Assembly: GCA_031291795.1 (NCBI GenBank) | Contig: JARLIJ010000081.1 | Coordinates: forward strand, 1-38,013 | DNA length: 38,013 nucleotides | From: Acetobacteraceae bacterium | GTDB lineage: Bacteria > Pseudomonadota > Alphaproteobacteria > Acetobacterales > Acetobacteraceae | Direction: 5' to 3' | Shown here: one piece after another, positions 8,198 through 18,792 of the stretch | How the letters are laid out: every line of letters starts with the position of its first letter | Position numbering within the stretch: the first letter of the stretch is position 1 | Made by a program: the position numbers and the translations under genes | Notes under the pieces: model-generated | Database searches by the model: none | What the model was told of the DNA's origin: nothing | Seen by the model: only the letters and a program-made list of their open reading frames with translations

Positions 8198-9166
8198 TCA
8201 ATCCTGCAGTTCGGGGATCACCCAAAGCGGCTTGTCGCCCCGGATCACCCGCTGGCAGTTGTCGAATGCGTTGCGGAACCGGGTGTATTGGTTGTCCCAG
8301 GTCGGCCCGGCGAAATGCGCGGTCAGCGTGACATTCGGCAGCGCGAACAGCGGGTTGTTAGGCGGCGGCGGTTCCTGGTCGAACACGTCCAGCCCGGCGC
8401 CAGCAATGGTGCCGGCCGTCAGCGCCTCGATCAGCGCCGGCTCGTCCACCACCGGTCCGCGGCAGGTGTTCACCAGATATGCCGAAGGCTGCATCAGCTT
8501 GAGCTGCGCCGCCCCGATCATGTGCTTCGTCTCCCGCGTCAGCGGCACATGCAGCGAGACGATGTCGGAGGTCCGCAACACCTCCTCGAACAGCGAGAAC
8601 CGTACGCCCAGCGTATCGGCCTGGTCCTCGGTCAACCGGAGGATGTCGTAGTACTGCACGTCCATGCCGAACGCCTTGGCCAGCCGCGCGGTCTTCTTCC
8701 CGATCGTGCCGAGACCGATGATGCCGAGGGTGCGGCCCTTCAGCTCATAGAGCTTCACGTCCTGCGTGTTGTTGCCCCGCCACCGCCCGGCCGCGACGTT
8801 GGCGTGCTGCCACACGATGCGCTTGGCGACGGCGAGCATCAGCAGGATGGCGTGCTCCGCCACCGCCGTGGAATTGGCCCCGCCATTGTTGCAGATCGGC
8901 ACCCCGGCCCGCCGTGCGGCCTCGATATCGCAGCGGTCGTAGCCAGCGGACAGCAGCTGTACGAGCTTCAGATTTGGCGCGGCCTTGTAGAACGCGTCGT
9001 CCATCGAGGGGTCGCCGAAGCCCACCAGGCACACGGCATCCGCCAAGGCGTCCTTGAATGCGGGTGTGCCGGAGCGGGCAACGACCATGTCGAGGCTGGG
9101 CGGCACCAGCTCGTGCGCGATGCTGACCTCATTCAGCGGATTGTCGGCGAGGATGATCTTGGCCAT
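8198..9166 (-). CDS. D-isomer specific 2-hydroxyacid dehydrogenase
   Basis: 322 residues, NAD(P)-dependent, interconverting a 2-oxoacid and a D-2-hydroxyacid. The Rossmann motif GLGTIG is at 151-156, followed by D174, which favours NAD. The catalytic triad is present: R236 (NTCRG), E265 (FDQEPP) and H284 (LTAHFAG). The flanking catalytic domain is formed by the first about 100 and last about 30 residues. It belongs to the glyoxylate/hydroxypyruvate reductase-like branch; the substrate is not defined. It is a different subtype from the dehydrogenase at 36663, which has a GxGxxP motif. The gene stands alone, convergent with the MFS gene. Confidence 0.9.
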   Translation of the reverse strand: MAKIILADNPLNEVSIAHELVPPSLDMVVARSGTPAFKDALADAVCLVGFGDPSMDDAFYKAAPNLKLVQLLSAGYDRCDIEAARRAGVPICNNGGANSTAVAEHAILLMLAVAKRIVWQHANVAAGRWRGNNTQDVKLYELKGRTLGIIGLGTIGKKTARLAKAFGMDVQYYDILRLTEDQADTLGVRFSLFEEVLRTSDIVSLHVPLTRETKHMIGAAQLKLMQPSAYLVNTCRGPVVDEPALIEALTAGTIAGAGLDVFDQEPPPPNNPLFALPNVTLTAHFAGPTWDNQYTRFRNAFDNCQRVIRGDKPLWVIPELQD

Positions 9167-9412
9167 CGGACTTCCCCTTACGATGCGGTTTTTCCGAGAC
9201 TAGACCGGCTCTCGCGCCCCGCCCAGGGCAGCACGTCATGTCCTTGCGGGTGAGGCGAGCATGGCTGCCATCCGAACTGGCGGCGCGCGCGGCTGGCAGC
9301 CGGCGCGCCCGATCCAGCGCCACCCCCGCCGATCTGGGTGCCGGCGGCGGATTGGTCGAGACATGGCGATGGTGCGCCGAAATGGATTACGCTTATTTTT
9401 ACCCGCCCTACT

Positions 9413-9709
9413 ATGGCGACAACACCGAAAAGTCTAAACGTACAGTTTCTTGGAAAAAATGGACTGCCGTGGGAAGGATCGGAATCCATATCGCGGCGGC
9501 TTCCTGCAATCGCCGGCGTGGGCGAGTCCCGCCAGCACGCCATGGACCGGTACGGCGCAGCAGCGGAATACTTCTACGGCCACTGCCTGCACATCGACCC
9601 GCGTTTCGCCGGCCCGCCCGGCGAATGGGAGCACCGGTGGCGGCCACACCCGATGGACACCACCCAGCGCGCCGCGGTGCCCGCCTGTCTGCCGGCCGCA
9701 GCGGAATAG
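9413..9709 (+). CDS. possible small hypothetical protein, 98 aa
   Basis: Unrecognised. The C-terminal 65 codons have the strong GC third-position bias of real genes here (region with MDRYGAAAEYFYGHCLHID and EWEHRWRPHPMDTT), but the first 30 codons are AT-richer and no clear ribosome site precedes the ATG. An in-frame ATG exists further upstream at 9338. It lies alone in the 9167-9822 gap ahead of the Mo-hydroxylase operon. It may be a genuine lineage-specific protein or a decayed fragment. Confidence 0.35.
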   Translation: MATTPKSLNVQFLGKNGLPWEGSESISRRLPAIAGVGESRQHAMDRYGAAAEYFYGHCLHIDPRFAGPPGEWEHRWRPHPMDTTQRAAVPACLPAAAE

Positions 9710-9739
9710 CCTCGGCGGCACGGTGGTCGCGGTAAGTTG

Positions 9740-9754
9740 TAGGACCCTGTCCTA
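9740..9754. repeat. 6-bp inverted repeat upstream of the Mo-hydroxylase operon
   Basis: TAGGAC-CCT-GTCCTA lies 69 bp before the ATG of the [2Fe-2S] subunit. It may be an operator or a small hairpin; nothing more can be said from sequence. Confidence 0.3.
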
Positions 9755-9822
9755 GCCAGCTCCCACCTCGCAGCCACCTCTGCCGCGGGCGGCGCTCTGC
9801 TGCCGCAAGGAGGTGTCGCCGC

Positions 9823-10275
9823 ATGCTTACGCTGACCATCAACGGCACGCCCCGGCAGGTGGATGTGCCCGACGACATGCCCCTGCTCTGGGTGTTGCGC
9901 GACGTCCTCGACATGACCGGCACGAAGTTCGGCTGCGGTATCGCGCAATGCGGGGCCTGCACGGTCCATATGAACGGCGAGGCCGTGCGCAGTTGCGTGC
10001 TGCCGGCCAGTGCGGCGGTGGGCCAGCAAATCACCACCATCGAGGCGATGGCCCAGCACCCGGTCGGCCATAAGGTGCAGCAGGCCTGGCTCGACGTCGA
10101 AGTGGTGCAATGCGGCTACTGCCAGAGCGGCCAGATCATGTCGGCGACCGCCCTGCTCGCCGCCACCCCGAAGCCCACCGATGCGGACATCGACGCGGCC
10201 ATGGCCGGCAATATCTGTCGGTGCGGCACGTATGTCCGAATTCGCGACGCGATCAAGCAGGTCGCGCAGAGCTAG
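9823..10275 (+). CDS. [2Fe-2S] subunit of molybdenum hydroxylase (isoquinoline 1-oxidoreductase / aldehyde dehydrogenase type)
   Basis: 150 residues, small subunit of a xanthine-oxidase-family enzyme that passes electrons from the Mo centre. The plant-type cluster is bound by C38, C43, C46 and C58 ([14 protein letters not shown]), the second cluster by C97, C100, C132 and C134 (QCGYCQSG and ICRCGTY). All eight cysteines are present. A near-perfect ribosome site AAGGAGGTG (9807-9815) precedes the ATG. The Mo subunit starts 10 bp after the stop and a triheme cytochrome c follows. This three-gene order matches the periplasmic aldehyde dehydrogenase of acetic acid bacteria and isoquinoline oxidoreductase relatives; the substrate is inferred only. 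Confidence 0.93.
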   Translation: MLTLTINGTPRQVDVPDDMPLLWVLRDVLDMTGTKFGCGIAQCGACTVHMNGEAVRSCVLPASAAVGQQITTIEAMAQHPVGHKVQQAWLDVEVVQCGYCQSGQIMSATALLAATPKPTDADIDAAMAGNICRCGTYVRIRDAIKQVAQS

Positions 10276-10285
10276 GAGGATGACC

Positions 10286-12454
10286 GTGGCACATACCGCA
10301 CTTTCCCGCCGCGCGATCCTGCGGATCGGGTTGGCTGCCGGTGGCGGCCTGCTGGCCGGCATGCATCTCCCCGGCTTTGCCCGCGCGGCGGATGCCGCCC
10401 CGCTGGCGCCGAACAGCTTCATCCGCATCGCCACCGACGGGACCATCACGCTCATCATGCCGGACGTGGAGGTCGGGCAAGGAATCTACACCTCGGCCAC
10501 GATGCTGATCGCCGAGGAACTGGAGGTCGGTCTCGACCAGGTGCGGCTGGAGGCGGCGCCGCCGGATGACGGCAGGACCACCGACCTTCTCAAGAGCTAT
10601 ACGAGCCCGGTGCTCAAGCAGCAGGCGACCGGCGGGTCGGCCTCGATCCGCGGCGATTGGCAGCGGCTGCGCCAGGCGGGCGCGCAGGTGCGAATGATGC
10701 TGATCGCGGCAGCAGCGCAGCGTTGGCAGGTCGATCCCGCGGCCTGCCATGCCGCGCGGGCGGTGGTGTCCGGGCCGGATGGGCGGCGCGCCGGCTATGG
10801 CGAACTGGCGGAAGCCGCCGCCGCACAGCCGGTACCAGCCACGATCCCGCTGAAGTCGGTGGACCAGTTCAAGCTGATCGGCACCAGCCCGCGCCGCCTC
10901 GACACGCCGTCCAAGGTCGATGGCTCGTGTGTCTACGGCATCGACGTGAAGGTCCCCGACATGAAGGTGGGCACCGTAGCGGCCTGCCCCGTGACCGGCG
11001 GCACGCTGCGGTCGCTCGATGACAGCGCGGCCCGCAAGCTGCCCGGCGTGCGCGACGTGGTGCGGATCGACAACGCCGTGGCCGTGATCGGCGATCATTT
11101 CTGGGCCGCAAAACAGGGGCTTGCGGCGCTGCAGATCGAGTGGGACCTGGGGCCGTATGCGCGGATGGCGACCGCCGACCTGGTGAAGGCGCTCGACATC
11201 GCCTCCCAGCGCGACAGCGACGTGATCGCGAAGCAGGAGGGCGATGCCGAGGCGGCAATCGCCAAGGCGGCCAGGAAAGTCTCCGCCGCATACGAGATCC
11301 CGTTCCTGTCGCATGCGCCGATGGAGCCGATCAACACCACGATCCACGTGCGGGCCGACGGCGCCGACCTGTGGGTCGGCACGCAGGTCCCCGCCCGCGC
11401 CCAGAAGACGATCACCGACGCCACCGGTCTGCCGCCGGAGAAGGTGCAGGTCCACAACCACCTCATGGGCGGCGCATTCGGGCGCCGGCTGGACGTCGAC
11501 TCCATCCAGCAGGCCGTGCTGATCGCAAAGCAGGTGAGCTACCCGGTGAAGCTGATCTGGACCCGCGAGGAGGACATCCAGCACGACCTCTACCGGCCGT
11601 ATTACTTCGACCGGCTGTCAGCCGGCCTGGACGACAAGGGCACGGTGGTCGGCTGGACGCACAAGGTCTCCGGCTCCTCCGTCACGGCACGCTGGGTACC
11701 GATCGGGATGCAGCAGGACGGCAAGCTTGATCCGGACGCGGTCGAAGGTGCCGCCGAAACGCCCTACGACCTTCCGGCGATGCGCGTCGGCTACACCCGG
11801 GTCGAGCCACCGGGCGTCGTCACCGCCTGGTGGCGCGGCGTCGGGCCCAACCATAACGTCTTCATGGTCGAGAGCTTCATCGATGAGCTCGCCGCCGCCG
11901 CCAACCAGGACCCGGTGGCCTTCCGCCGCAATCTCCTCGGCAAGAACCCGCGCGCCCGCGCCGTGCTCGACCTGGCCGCGGCAAAATCCGGCTGGGGCGA
12001 GACGCTGCCGCAGGGCGTCGGCCGCGGCATCTCGCTGCAATTCGCGTTCGGCACATACATGGCGCATGTGCTGGAGGCCGAGGTGACCCGACGCGGCGAA
12101 GTGCGCATCCGGCGCTGCACCGTGGCGCTGGACTGCGGCACCGCGATCATGCCCGACGGCGTGGTGGCGCAGGTCCAGGGCGGCCTGATCTTCGGCCTGG
12201 GGACTGCGCTGTACAACGAGATCACCTGGCAGGACGGCCGCGTCCAGCAATCCAACTTCAACGACTATCGCGCGATGCGCATCGACGAGGCGCCGCGGAT
12301 CGACGTGTACCGCATCGCCAACGATCAAGCCCCCGGCGGCATCGGTGAGACCGGCACAGTCGCGGCGGCGCCGGCGCTGGTCAATGCCATTTACGCCGCC
12401 ACCGGAAAGCGGCTGCGGCGCCTGCCGGTCGGCAGCCAGCTGGTGTCCGCGTGA
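10286..12454 (+). CDS. molybdopterin-binding subunit of periplasmic hydroxylase
   Basis: 722 residues. The N-terminus carries a twin-arginine signal (SRRAILRIGLAAGG, RR at 8-9), so the folded enzyme is exported to the periplasm. Mo-cofactor motifs include the GGAFGRRLDVDS loop, the RGVGPNHNVFMVES region, and the catalytic glutamate E688 in GGIGETGTVAAAP. It belongs to the IorB / aldehyde dehydrogenase large-subunit group, which lacks an FAD subunit and uses a cytochrome instead. I chose GTG at 10286: the AGGAGG site ends six bases before it, whereas the ATG at 10280 directly abuts that site. The stop overlaps the ATG of the cytochrome gene by one base. Confidence 0.92.
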   Translation: MAHTALSRRAILRIGLAAGGGLLAGMHLPGFARAADAAPLAPNSFIRIATDGTITLIMPDVEVGQGIYTSATMLIAEELEVGLDQVRLEAAPPDDGRTTDLLKSYTSPVLKQQATGGSASIRGDWQRLRQAGAQVRMMLIAAAAQRWQVDPAACHAARAVVSGPDGRRAGYGELAEAAAAQPVPATIPLKSVDQFKLIGTSPRRLDTPSKVDGSCVYGIDVKVPDMKVGTVAACPVTGGTLRSLDDSAARKLPGVRDVVRIDNAVAVIGDHFWAAKQGLAALQIEWDLGPYARMATADLVKALDIASQRDSDVIAKQEGDAEAAIAKAARKVSAAYEIPFLSHAPMEPINTTIHVRADGADLWVGTQVPARAQKTITDATGLPPEKVQVHNHLMGGAFGRRLDVDSIQQAVLIAKQVSYPVKLIWTREEDIQHDLYRPYYFDRLSAGLDDKGTVVGWTHKVSGSSVTARWVPIGMQQDGKLDPDAVEGAAETPYDLPAMRVGYTRVEPPGVVTAWWRGVGPNHNVFMVESFIDELAAAANQDPVAFRRNLLGKNPRARAVLDLAAAKSGWGETLPQGVGRGISLQFAFGTYMAHVLEAEVTRRGEVRIRRCTVALDCGTAIMPDGVVAQVQGGLIFGLGTALYNEITWQDGRVQQSNFNDYRAMRIDEAPRIDVYRIANDQAPGGIGETGTVAAAPALVNAIYAATGKRLRRLPVGSQLVSA

Positions 12455-13686
12455 TGCGGCGCCTCTGGCTGGCCATGGGGCTTTTCCTGCTGGGTGCAGG
12501 CGCCGCGCGCGCCGACGCGCCCGCGGACCTGGTGAAACGCGGCGAGTACCTGACACGCGCGGCCGACTGTGCGTCCTGCCACACCGGGCCGGATGGCCGC
12601 GAGTTCGTCGGCGGCTACAAGTTCACCCTGCCGTTCGGGACGCTCTATGCGCCCAACATCACGCCCGACAAGCAGACCGGCATCGGCGATTATACCGACG
12701 AGGAGTTCGTCGCCGCGCTCCAGCGAGGCGTCGGGCACGGCGGCAAGCACCTCTATCCGGTGATGCCGTACACCGCCTACACGCTGATGGGCCGCGACGA
12801 CGTGCTGGCGATCAAGGCCTATCTGTTCAGCCTGCAGCCGGTGCAGGCGGTACCGCCGCCCAACGCCATGCGATTCCCGTTCGACCAGCGCTGGCTGATG
12901 GTGTTCTGGAACCTGCTCAACAACCCGGATCACCGCTTCCAGCCGGACACCACCAGGCCCGCCGACTGGAACCGCGGCGCCTACCTCGTGGAGGCACTGG
13001 GGCACTGCCAGCAATGCCACACGCCGCGCAACTTCATGCAGGCGCTGAACACCGGCCAGCCCTTCGCAGGCGCGGTGGCGCAGGATTGGGTGGCCTACAA
13101 CCTGACCAGCGACAAGGAGTCCGGAATCGGCGCATGGTCGGATCAGGATCTTGCGACGTTCCTGTCGACCGGTCACGCCCAGGGGCACGGGTCGGCGTCC
13201 GGCCCGATGGCGGAGGCGGTCGACCATAGCCTGCGCTACCTCAACCCGGACGACATCCACGCCATGGTCGTCTACCTGCGCGGCATCCCGGCCATCCACG
13301 ATGCGCCGCCGCCGTCCCAGCCGCCGGTCGCCGACGCGTTGGGCGCCAGGGTGTTCCAGGACGCCTGTGCGAGTTGCCACCGGCCGGACGGCGCCGGGCG
13401 GGAGACCCCCTACGCAGCGCTCGCCGGCAGCCACAGCACCCGCGATCCGCATGGCGGCAACCTGCTGCAGGTCGTACTGCACGGCGGCAGGATCGCAACC
13501 GGCGGCGCCACCGCGTTCATGCCGTCGTTCAGTGGCGCCTACACCGACGAGGAGCTGACCGCGGTCGCCAACTGGACAATCGGCCATTTCGGCAGCCAGT
13601 CCGGCCAGGTGACCCGCCAGGACGTCGCCAAGGTCCGGCCGTCCAATGCGGCACCCTCCGCACAACGGGCCGCGCCGGGGTCGTGA
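12454..13686 (+). CDS. triheme cytochrome c subunit
   Basis: 410 residues with a cleavable signal peptide (hydrophobic core LWLAMGLFLLGAGAARA, about residues 4-20). Three covalent heme sites are present: CASCH at 39-43, CQQCH at 185-189 and CASCH at 305-309, each in its own cytochrome domain. This is the layout of the cytochrome subunit of alcohol and aldehyde dehydrogenases of acetic acid bacteria, which delivers electrons to membrane ubiquinone. Its position after the Fe-S and Mo subunits says it serves that enzyme. The ATG overlaps the previous stop (TGATG); an in-frame GTG one codon earlier is an alternative. A strong hairpin follows the gene. Confidence 0.92.
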   Translation: MRRLWLAMGLFLLGAGAARADAPADLVKRGEYLTRAADCASCHTGPDGREFVGGYKFTLPFGTLYAPNITPDKQTGIGDYTDEEFVAALQRGVGHGGKHLYPVMPYTAYTLMGRDDVLAIKAYLFSLQPVQAVPPPNAMRFPFDQRWLMVFWNLLNNPDHRFQPDTTRPADWNRGAYLVEALGHCQQCHTPRNFMQALNTGQPFAGAVAQDWVAYNLTSDKESGIGAWSDQDLATFLSTGHAQGHGSASGPMAEAVDHSLRYLNPDDIHAMVVYLRGIPAIHDAPPPSQPPVADALGARVFQDACASCHRPDGAGRETPYAALAGSHSTRDPHGGNLLQVVLHGGRIATGGATAFMPSFSGAYTDEELTAVANWTIGHFGSQSGQVTRQDVAKVRPSNAAPSAQRAAPGS

Positions 13687-13707
13687 TGGCGTAGGCGGGA
13701 AGGATTC

Positions 13708-13746
13708 CCCGTTCGTCGCTGCCTGACGGCGGCAGCGACGAACGGG
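13708..13746. terminator. strong bidirectional hairpin terminator
   Basis: A perfect 16-bp stem (13708-13723 with 13731-13746) and a 7-base loop sit between the convergent cytochrome c and htpG genes. The htpG stop is 10 bp away. No long T run is present on either strand, but stem length and placement support transcription termination in both directions. Confidence 0.75.
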
Positions 13747-13756
13747 ACGCGGCCGG

Positions 13757-15580
<1,824 letters not shown>

Positions 15581-15603
15581 ACGCGCCCTCCTTGCGAGGC
15601 GCG

Positions 15604-15631
15604 ATATGCGACGGGCAGCGGCAGGTTTCAA
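15604..15631 (-). promoter_or_regulatory. possible htpG promoter
   Basis: On the minus strand TTGAAA (15631-15626), a 16-bp spacer and GCATAT (15609-15604) precede htpG. TTGAAA at -35 and the C/G-rich spacer end resemble alphaproteobacterial sigma-32 promoters. That fits a heat-shock gene but was not tested against a matrix. Confidence 0.4.
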
Positions 15632-15656
15632 TACATGTGCGTAGCGGCGGAGCGGG

Positions 15657-15893
15657 TCAGGGGACCTTGGCAAGCCGGCTGGACTGCAGTGCACGCGCCC
15701 CGCGAAGCAGACCGTCGACCGAAATATCTTCGTCGATGTCGGGCCAATGGATGCCATATCCTGCGCCGCAGGGTCGCCAATGACTGCGCTGCGCCTGCGA
15801 AGCATTGGCCAGGCGGGGATACCAGGCGACCGGAACCGAGATCGCGCGGCCGTCGCGGAGCCCTACCGTCAGCGTTTCGCCGCTTACCGACAC
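15657..15893 (-). CDS. DUF2442 domain protein
   Basis: 78 residues from the GTG at 15893. The family signature is clear: [19 protein letters not shown], then [21 protein letters not shown]2442 proteins are small and are often encoded next to a DUF4160 protein, as here, in a unit suspected to be toxin-antitoxin-like. The homologous frame continues upstream with LSISEQAPDADPR, where relatives begin with Met; here that position (15941-15939) is CTG. So either CTG or the later GTG is used. The gene follows DUF4160 with a 16-bp gap and precedes htpG by 76 bp. Function is not established. Confidence 0.8.
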   Translation of the reverse strand: MSVSGETLTVGLRDGRAISVPVAWYPRLANASQAQRSHWRPCGAGYGIHWPDIDEDISVDGLLRGARALQSSRLAKVP

Positions 15894-15909
15894 CGTGCTG
15901 ACACGAGGA

Positions 15910-16167
15910 TCAGCGTCGGGAGCTTGTTCCGAAATACTCAGGCCAGCCCTCCAGCAGCGTCACATGCCTCTCCCGCGGCAGCCGTAGCACCACAATCCCG
16001 GGTTCGCGGGCAGACGTACCCTCATTCCGAGCAAGTTCGATCCGCTCCAGCCAGAATTTGGCAGACACGCGGCCGCGATCGACATGGATATGCGGCGGCT
16101 CGTTCCAATCTCCGCTGAAGAAGAAGAAGAAGAACCGGCATCCCTCGATCCGCAACACCGTCGGCAT
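15910..16167 (-). CDS. DUF4160 domain protein
   Basis: 85 residues, the usual size. Family marks are MPTVLRIEGCRFFFF at the N-terminus, NEPPHIHVDRG (about 22-32) and the closing LLEGWPEYFG. Relatives are found in pairs with DUF2442, and some are proposed toxins; no activity can be assigned here. Six consecutive phenylalanines (residues 12-17), coded by TTC repeats, are more than relatives normally carry and could arise by slippage. The gene is divergent from the helicase with 94 bp between starts and lies upstream of DUF2442, probably as one transcript. Confidence 0.8.
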   Translation of the reverse strand: MPTVLRIEGCRFFFFFFSGDWNEPPHIHVDRGRVSAKFWLERIELARNEGTSAREPGIVVLRLPRERHVTLLEGWPEYFGTSSRR

Positions 16168-16261
16168 CTGGCCGGTCTTCGGGACAAAACGTCAACGAAC
16201 CGTCACCGTCCGCCGTCGATCGCGCTTGCATTCCGCAGCGCAGCAACCAAACATCACTCCC

Positions 16262-18772
16262 ATGACCGGCTTCGCTTCCGGATTCGCCCCACGCGTGAAG
16301 GCCGTCCTCGGCCCCACGAACACGGGGAAGACCCATCTGGCGATCGAGCGCATGCTCGCCCACGCCTCGGGGATCATCGGTTTTCCGCTCCGCCTGCTGG
16401 CGCGCGAGAACTACGATCGCATGGTGGCCATCAAGGGTGCCCGCCACGTCGCCCTGATCACCGGCGAGGAAAAGATCATCCCGCCCGAAGCGCGCTGGTA
16501 CTCCTGCACCGTGGAAGCCATGCCGCTGGACCGGGAGGCCGAGTTCGTGGCGGTCGACGAGATCCAGCTCTGCGCCGACCCCGATCGCGGCCACGTCTTC
16601 ACCGACCGGCTACTGCACGCCCGCGGCATGGTCGAGACCATGTTCCTCGGCGCCGAGACCATTCGCCCGCTGCTGCAGCGGCTGGTGCCCCAGGCCCACA
16701 TTGAGACCCGCCCCCGCCTCTCCCAGCTTACCTATGCCGGCCCGGCCAAGCTGGTGCGAATGCCGCCGCGCAGTGCGGTCGTGGCGTTCAGCGCCGCCGA
16801 GGTCTACGCGATCGCCGAACTCATCCGCCGCCGCCGGGGCGGCTGCGCCGTCGTGATGGGCCGGCTGAGCCCGCGCACCCGCAACGCCCAGGTCGCGCTC
16901 TATCAAGAGAAAGAGGTCGACTTCCTGGTCGCCACCGACGCGATCGGCATGGGCCTGAACATGAACGTTGACCACGTGGCGTTCGCCGGCCTCGGCAAGT
17001 TCGATGGCCACCGCCCGCGCCGCCTGACCCCGGCCGAGGTCGCCCAGATCGCCGGGCGGGCCGGGCGCGGCATGCGCGACGGGACGTTCGGCACCACCAC
17101 GCAATGCCCGCCAATCCCCGATGAGGTCGTCACCGCGGTCGAAGCCCATAATTTCGAATCGCTGGACCAGCTCTGTTGGCGCAACAGCGACCTGGATTTC
17201 GGCAGCCTCGACGGCCTGCTGGACAGCCTGGCCATGCCGCCACCGGGCCCCGGGCTGGTGCGCGGCAACGATGCCTCTGACTTGGAGACCCTGGCCGCCC
17301 TGGCGCGCGAGCCGGAGATCCGCAGCCTCGCACGGGGCAGGCGGCAGCTGCGGCTGCTGTGGGATGCCTGCCAGATCCCCGACTTCCGCAAGCTGGCCGA
17401 CGATACCCATACCCGCCTGTGCGCCCGCGTGTTCAACCATGTCGTGAAGGACGGTGCGCTGCCGACCGACTGGCTGGCCGGGCACATCGACTCCCTCTCG
17501 CGGGTCGAGGGCGACATCGACACGCTGATGCAGCGCCTGTCCGGCGTGCGCATCTGGTCCTACATCGCCGCCCGCACCGACTGGGTGCCGGATTCCACCC
17601 ATTGGCAGGCCCGCGCGCGGGAGGTCGAGGACAAGCTCTCCGACGTGCTGCACGAGCGCCTCACCACCCGCTTCGTCGATCGCCGCGCTGCCCATCTGAT
17701 GCGCCGGCTGGAGGCAGGCGACGGCGAGGACCTGCTGTCCGCCGTGACCCGCCAGGGCGATGTGGTGGTGGAGGGCCATCCGGTCGGCCGCGTGGAAGGC
17801 TTCATCTTCGTCCCGGACCCGTCCGCGGTGGGCGACGAGAAGAAGCTGGTCCAGCGCGCCGCCCGCCGCGCCCTGCGGGAGGAGATGCCGCGCCGTGTCA
17901 CCGTCCTGGAAGCCGCCCCCGACGCGGTCCTGGCCTGGACCGACGGCCAGCGGATCACCTGGGACGGCGTCCCGGTCGCCCGCCTGGTGTGCGGCGGCAG
18001 CCCGCTGCGTCCCCGCGTGCACATGCTGGACAGCGAGTTCCTCGACGGCGCGCAGCGGGAACGGCTGCGCACCCGGCTGCAACGCTACGTCGACGAGCAG
18101 ATCCGGATCGACCTTGCCCCGCTGTTCGCCGCCGCCGACGCCGCGGCCGAGGCCGGCACGATCCGCGGCCCGATCCATCGCCTGACGGAGGCGCTGGGCC
18201 TGGTGCCGGGGGTCGACGAGGAGACGCTCGCCCCCGCCCTGCACGCCCGCCTCAAGCCCCTCGGCATCCGCTCGGGGCGCTTCGCGCTGTTCCTGCCGGC
18301 GCTCCTGAAGCCGCACGCCGTGGCGATGCGGGCGCGGCTGTGGGCGCTGCATCAGGGCGTACCGGTGCCGGAGCTGCCGCACCCGGGCATGGTCTCCCTG
18401 CCGCAGCGCAGCGACTGGCCCGCCGGGTTCGCCGCGGCGATGGGCTGGATCGAGGCCGGCCCGCTGCTGCTGCGCCTGGACGTGGCGGAGCGGGTGGCCG
18501 GAGAACTTGGCTACGCCACGCGCCACGGACCGATCATGGTTGCCGCCGCCCTGGCCTCGCGCTTCTCGATCAAGGCAGACCTGCTGCCCGTCGTGCTGCA
18601 TCGCCTGGGCTTCCGCATCATCCCAGGAGGCGGCCTGGGGCCTGAGGTGTTCGGACCGCCCTCCCCTGCCATGCTGGTGCCGCAACGGCGCAAGCGGCCG
18701 CCCGTCCCTGCGCCAGTCATGTCGGTGCGGGCACACGGCCCGTTCGCCGCACTGGCGGCCCTCAAGCGCTGA
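16262..18772 (+). CDS. SUV3-like ATP-dependent RNA helicase
   Basis: 836 residues, superfamily 2. Walker A is LGPTNTGKT with K23, motif II is VDEIQ with D99 and E100, and motif VI is QIAGRAGRG. The helicase core (about 1-300) is followed by a long C-terminal region typical of the alphaproteobacterial relatives of mitochondrial SUV3. SUV3 unwinds RNA for decay in mitochondria; a similar RNA-turnover role in bacteria is likely but less documented. Start at ATG 16262 places Walker A at the normal distance. The S4 protein, ferredoxin and CarD genes follow on the same strand, a conserved order in this class. The N-terminal ATG has no strong ribosome site. Confidence 0.9.
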   Translation: MTGFASGFAPRVKAVLGPTNTGKTHLAIERMLAHASGIIGFPLRLLARENYDRMVAIKGARHVALITGEEKIIPPEARWYSCTVEAMPLDREAEFVAVDEIQLCADPDRGHVFTDRLLHARGMVETMFLGAETIRPLLQRLVPQAHIETRPRLSQLTYAGPAKLVRMPPRSAVVAFSAAEVYAIAELIRRRRGGCAVVMGRLSPRTRNAQVALYQEKEVDFLVATDAIGMGLNMNVDHVAFAGLGKFDGHRPRRLTPAEVAQIAGRAGRGMRDGTFGTTTQCPPIPDEVVTAVEAHNFESLDQLCWRNSDLDFGSLDGLLDSLAMPPPGPGLVRGNDASDLETLAALAREPEIRSLARGRRQLRLLWDACQIPDFRKLADDTHTRLCARVFNHVVKDGALPTDWLAGHIDSLSRVEGDIDTLMQRLSGVRIWSYIAARTDWVPDSTHWQARAREVEDKLSDVLHERLTTRFVDRRAAHLMRRLEAGDGEDLLSAVTRQGDVVVEGHPVGRVEGFIFVPDPSAVGDEKKLVQRAARRALREEMPRRVTVLEAAPDAVLAWTDGQRITWDGVPVARLVCGGSPLRPRVHMLDSEFLDGAQRERLRTRLQRYVDEQIRIDLAPLFAAADAAAEAGTIRGPIHRLTEALGLVPGVDEETLAPALHARLKPLGIRSGRFALFLPALLKPHAVAMRARLWALHQGVPVPELPHPGMVSLPQRSDWPAGFAAAMGWIEAGPLLLRLDVAERVAGELGYATRHGPIMVAAALASRFSIKADLLPVVLHRLGFRIIPGGGLGPEVFGPPSPAMLVPQRRKRPPVPAPVMSVRAHGPFAALAALKR

Positions 18773-18792
18773 CCTGACACGGGAGGGAGACG

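Noticed and set aside
15581-15805. Upstream extension of htpG
   Set aside because: The open frame continues but lacks Hsp90 similarity; the start at 15580 has an AAGGAGG site.
16610-18736. Long antisense open frame opposite the helicase gene
   Set aside because: High GC suppresses stop codons on the opposite strand; the predicted chain is low-complexity and resembles no family, whereas the plus strand encodes a clear helicase.
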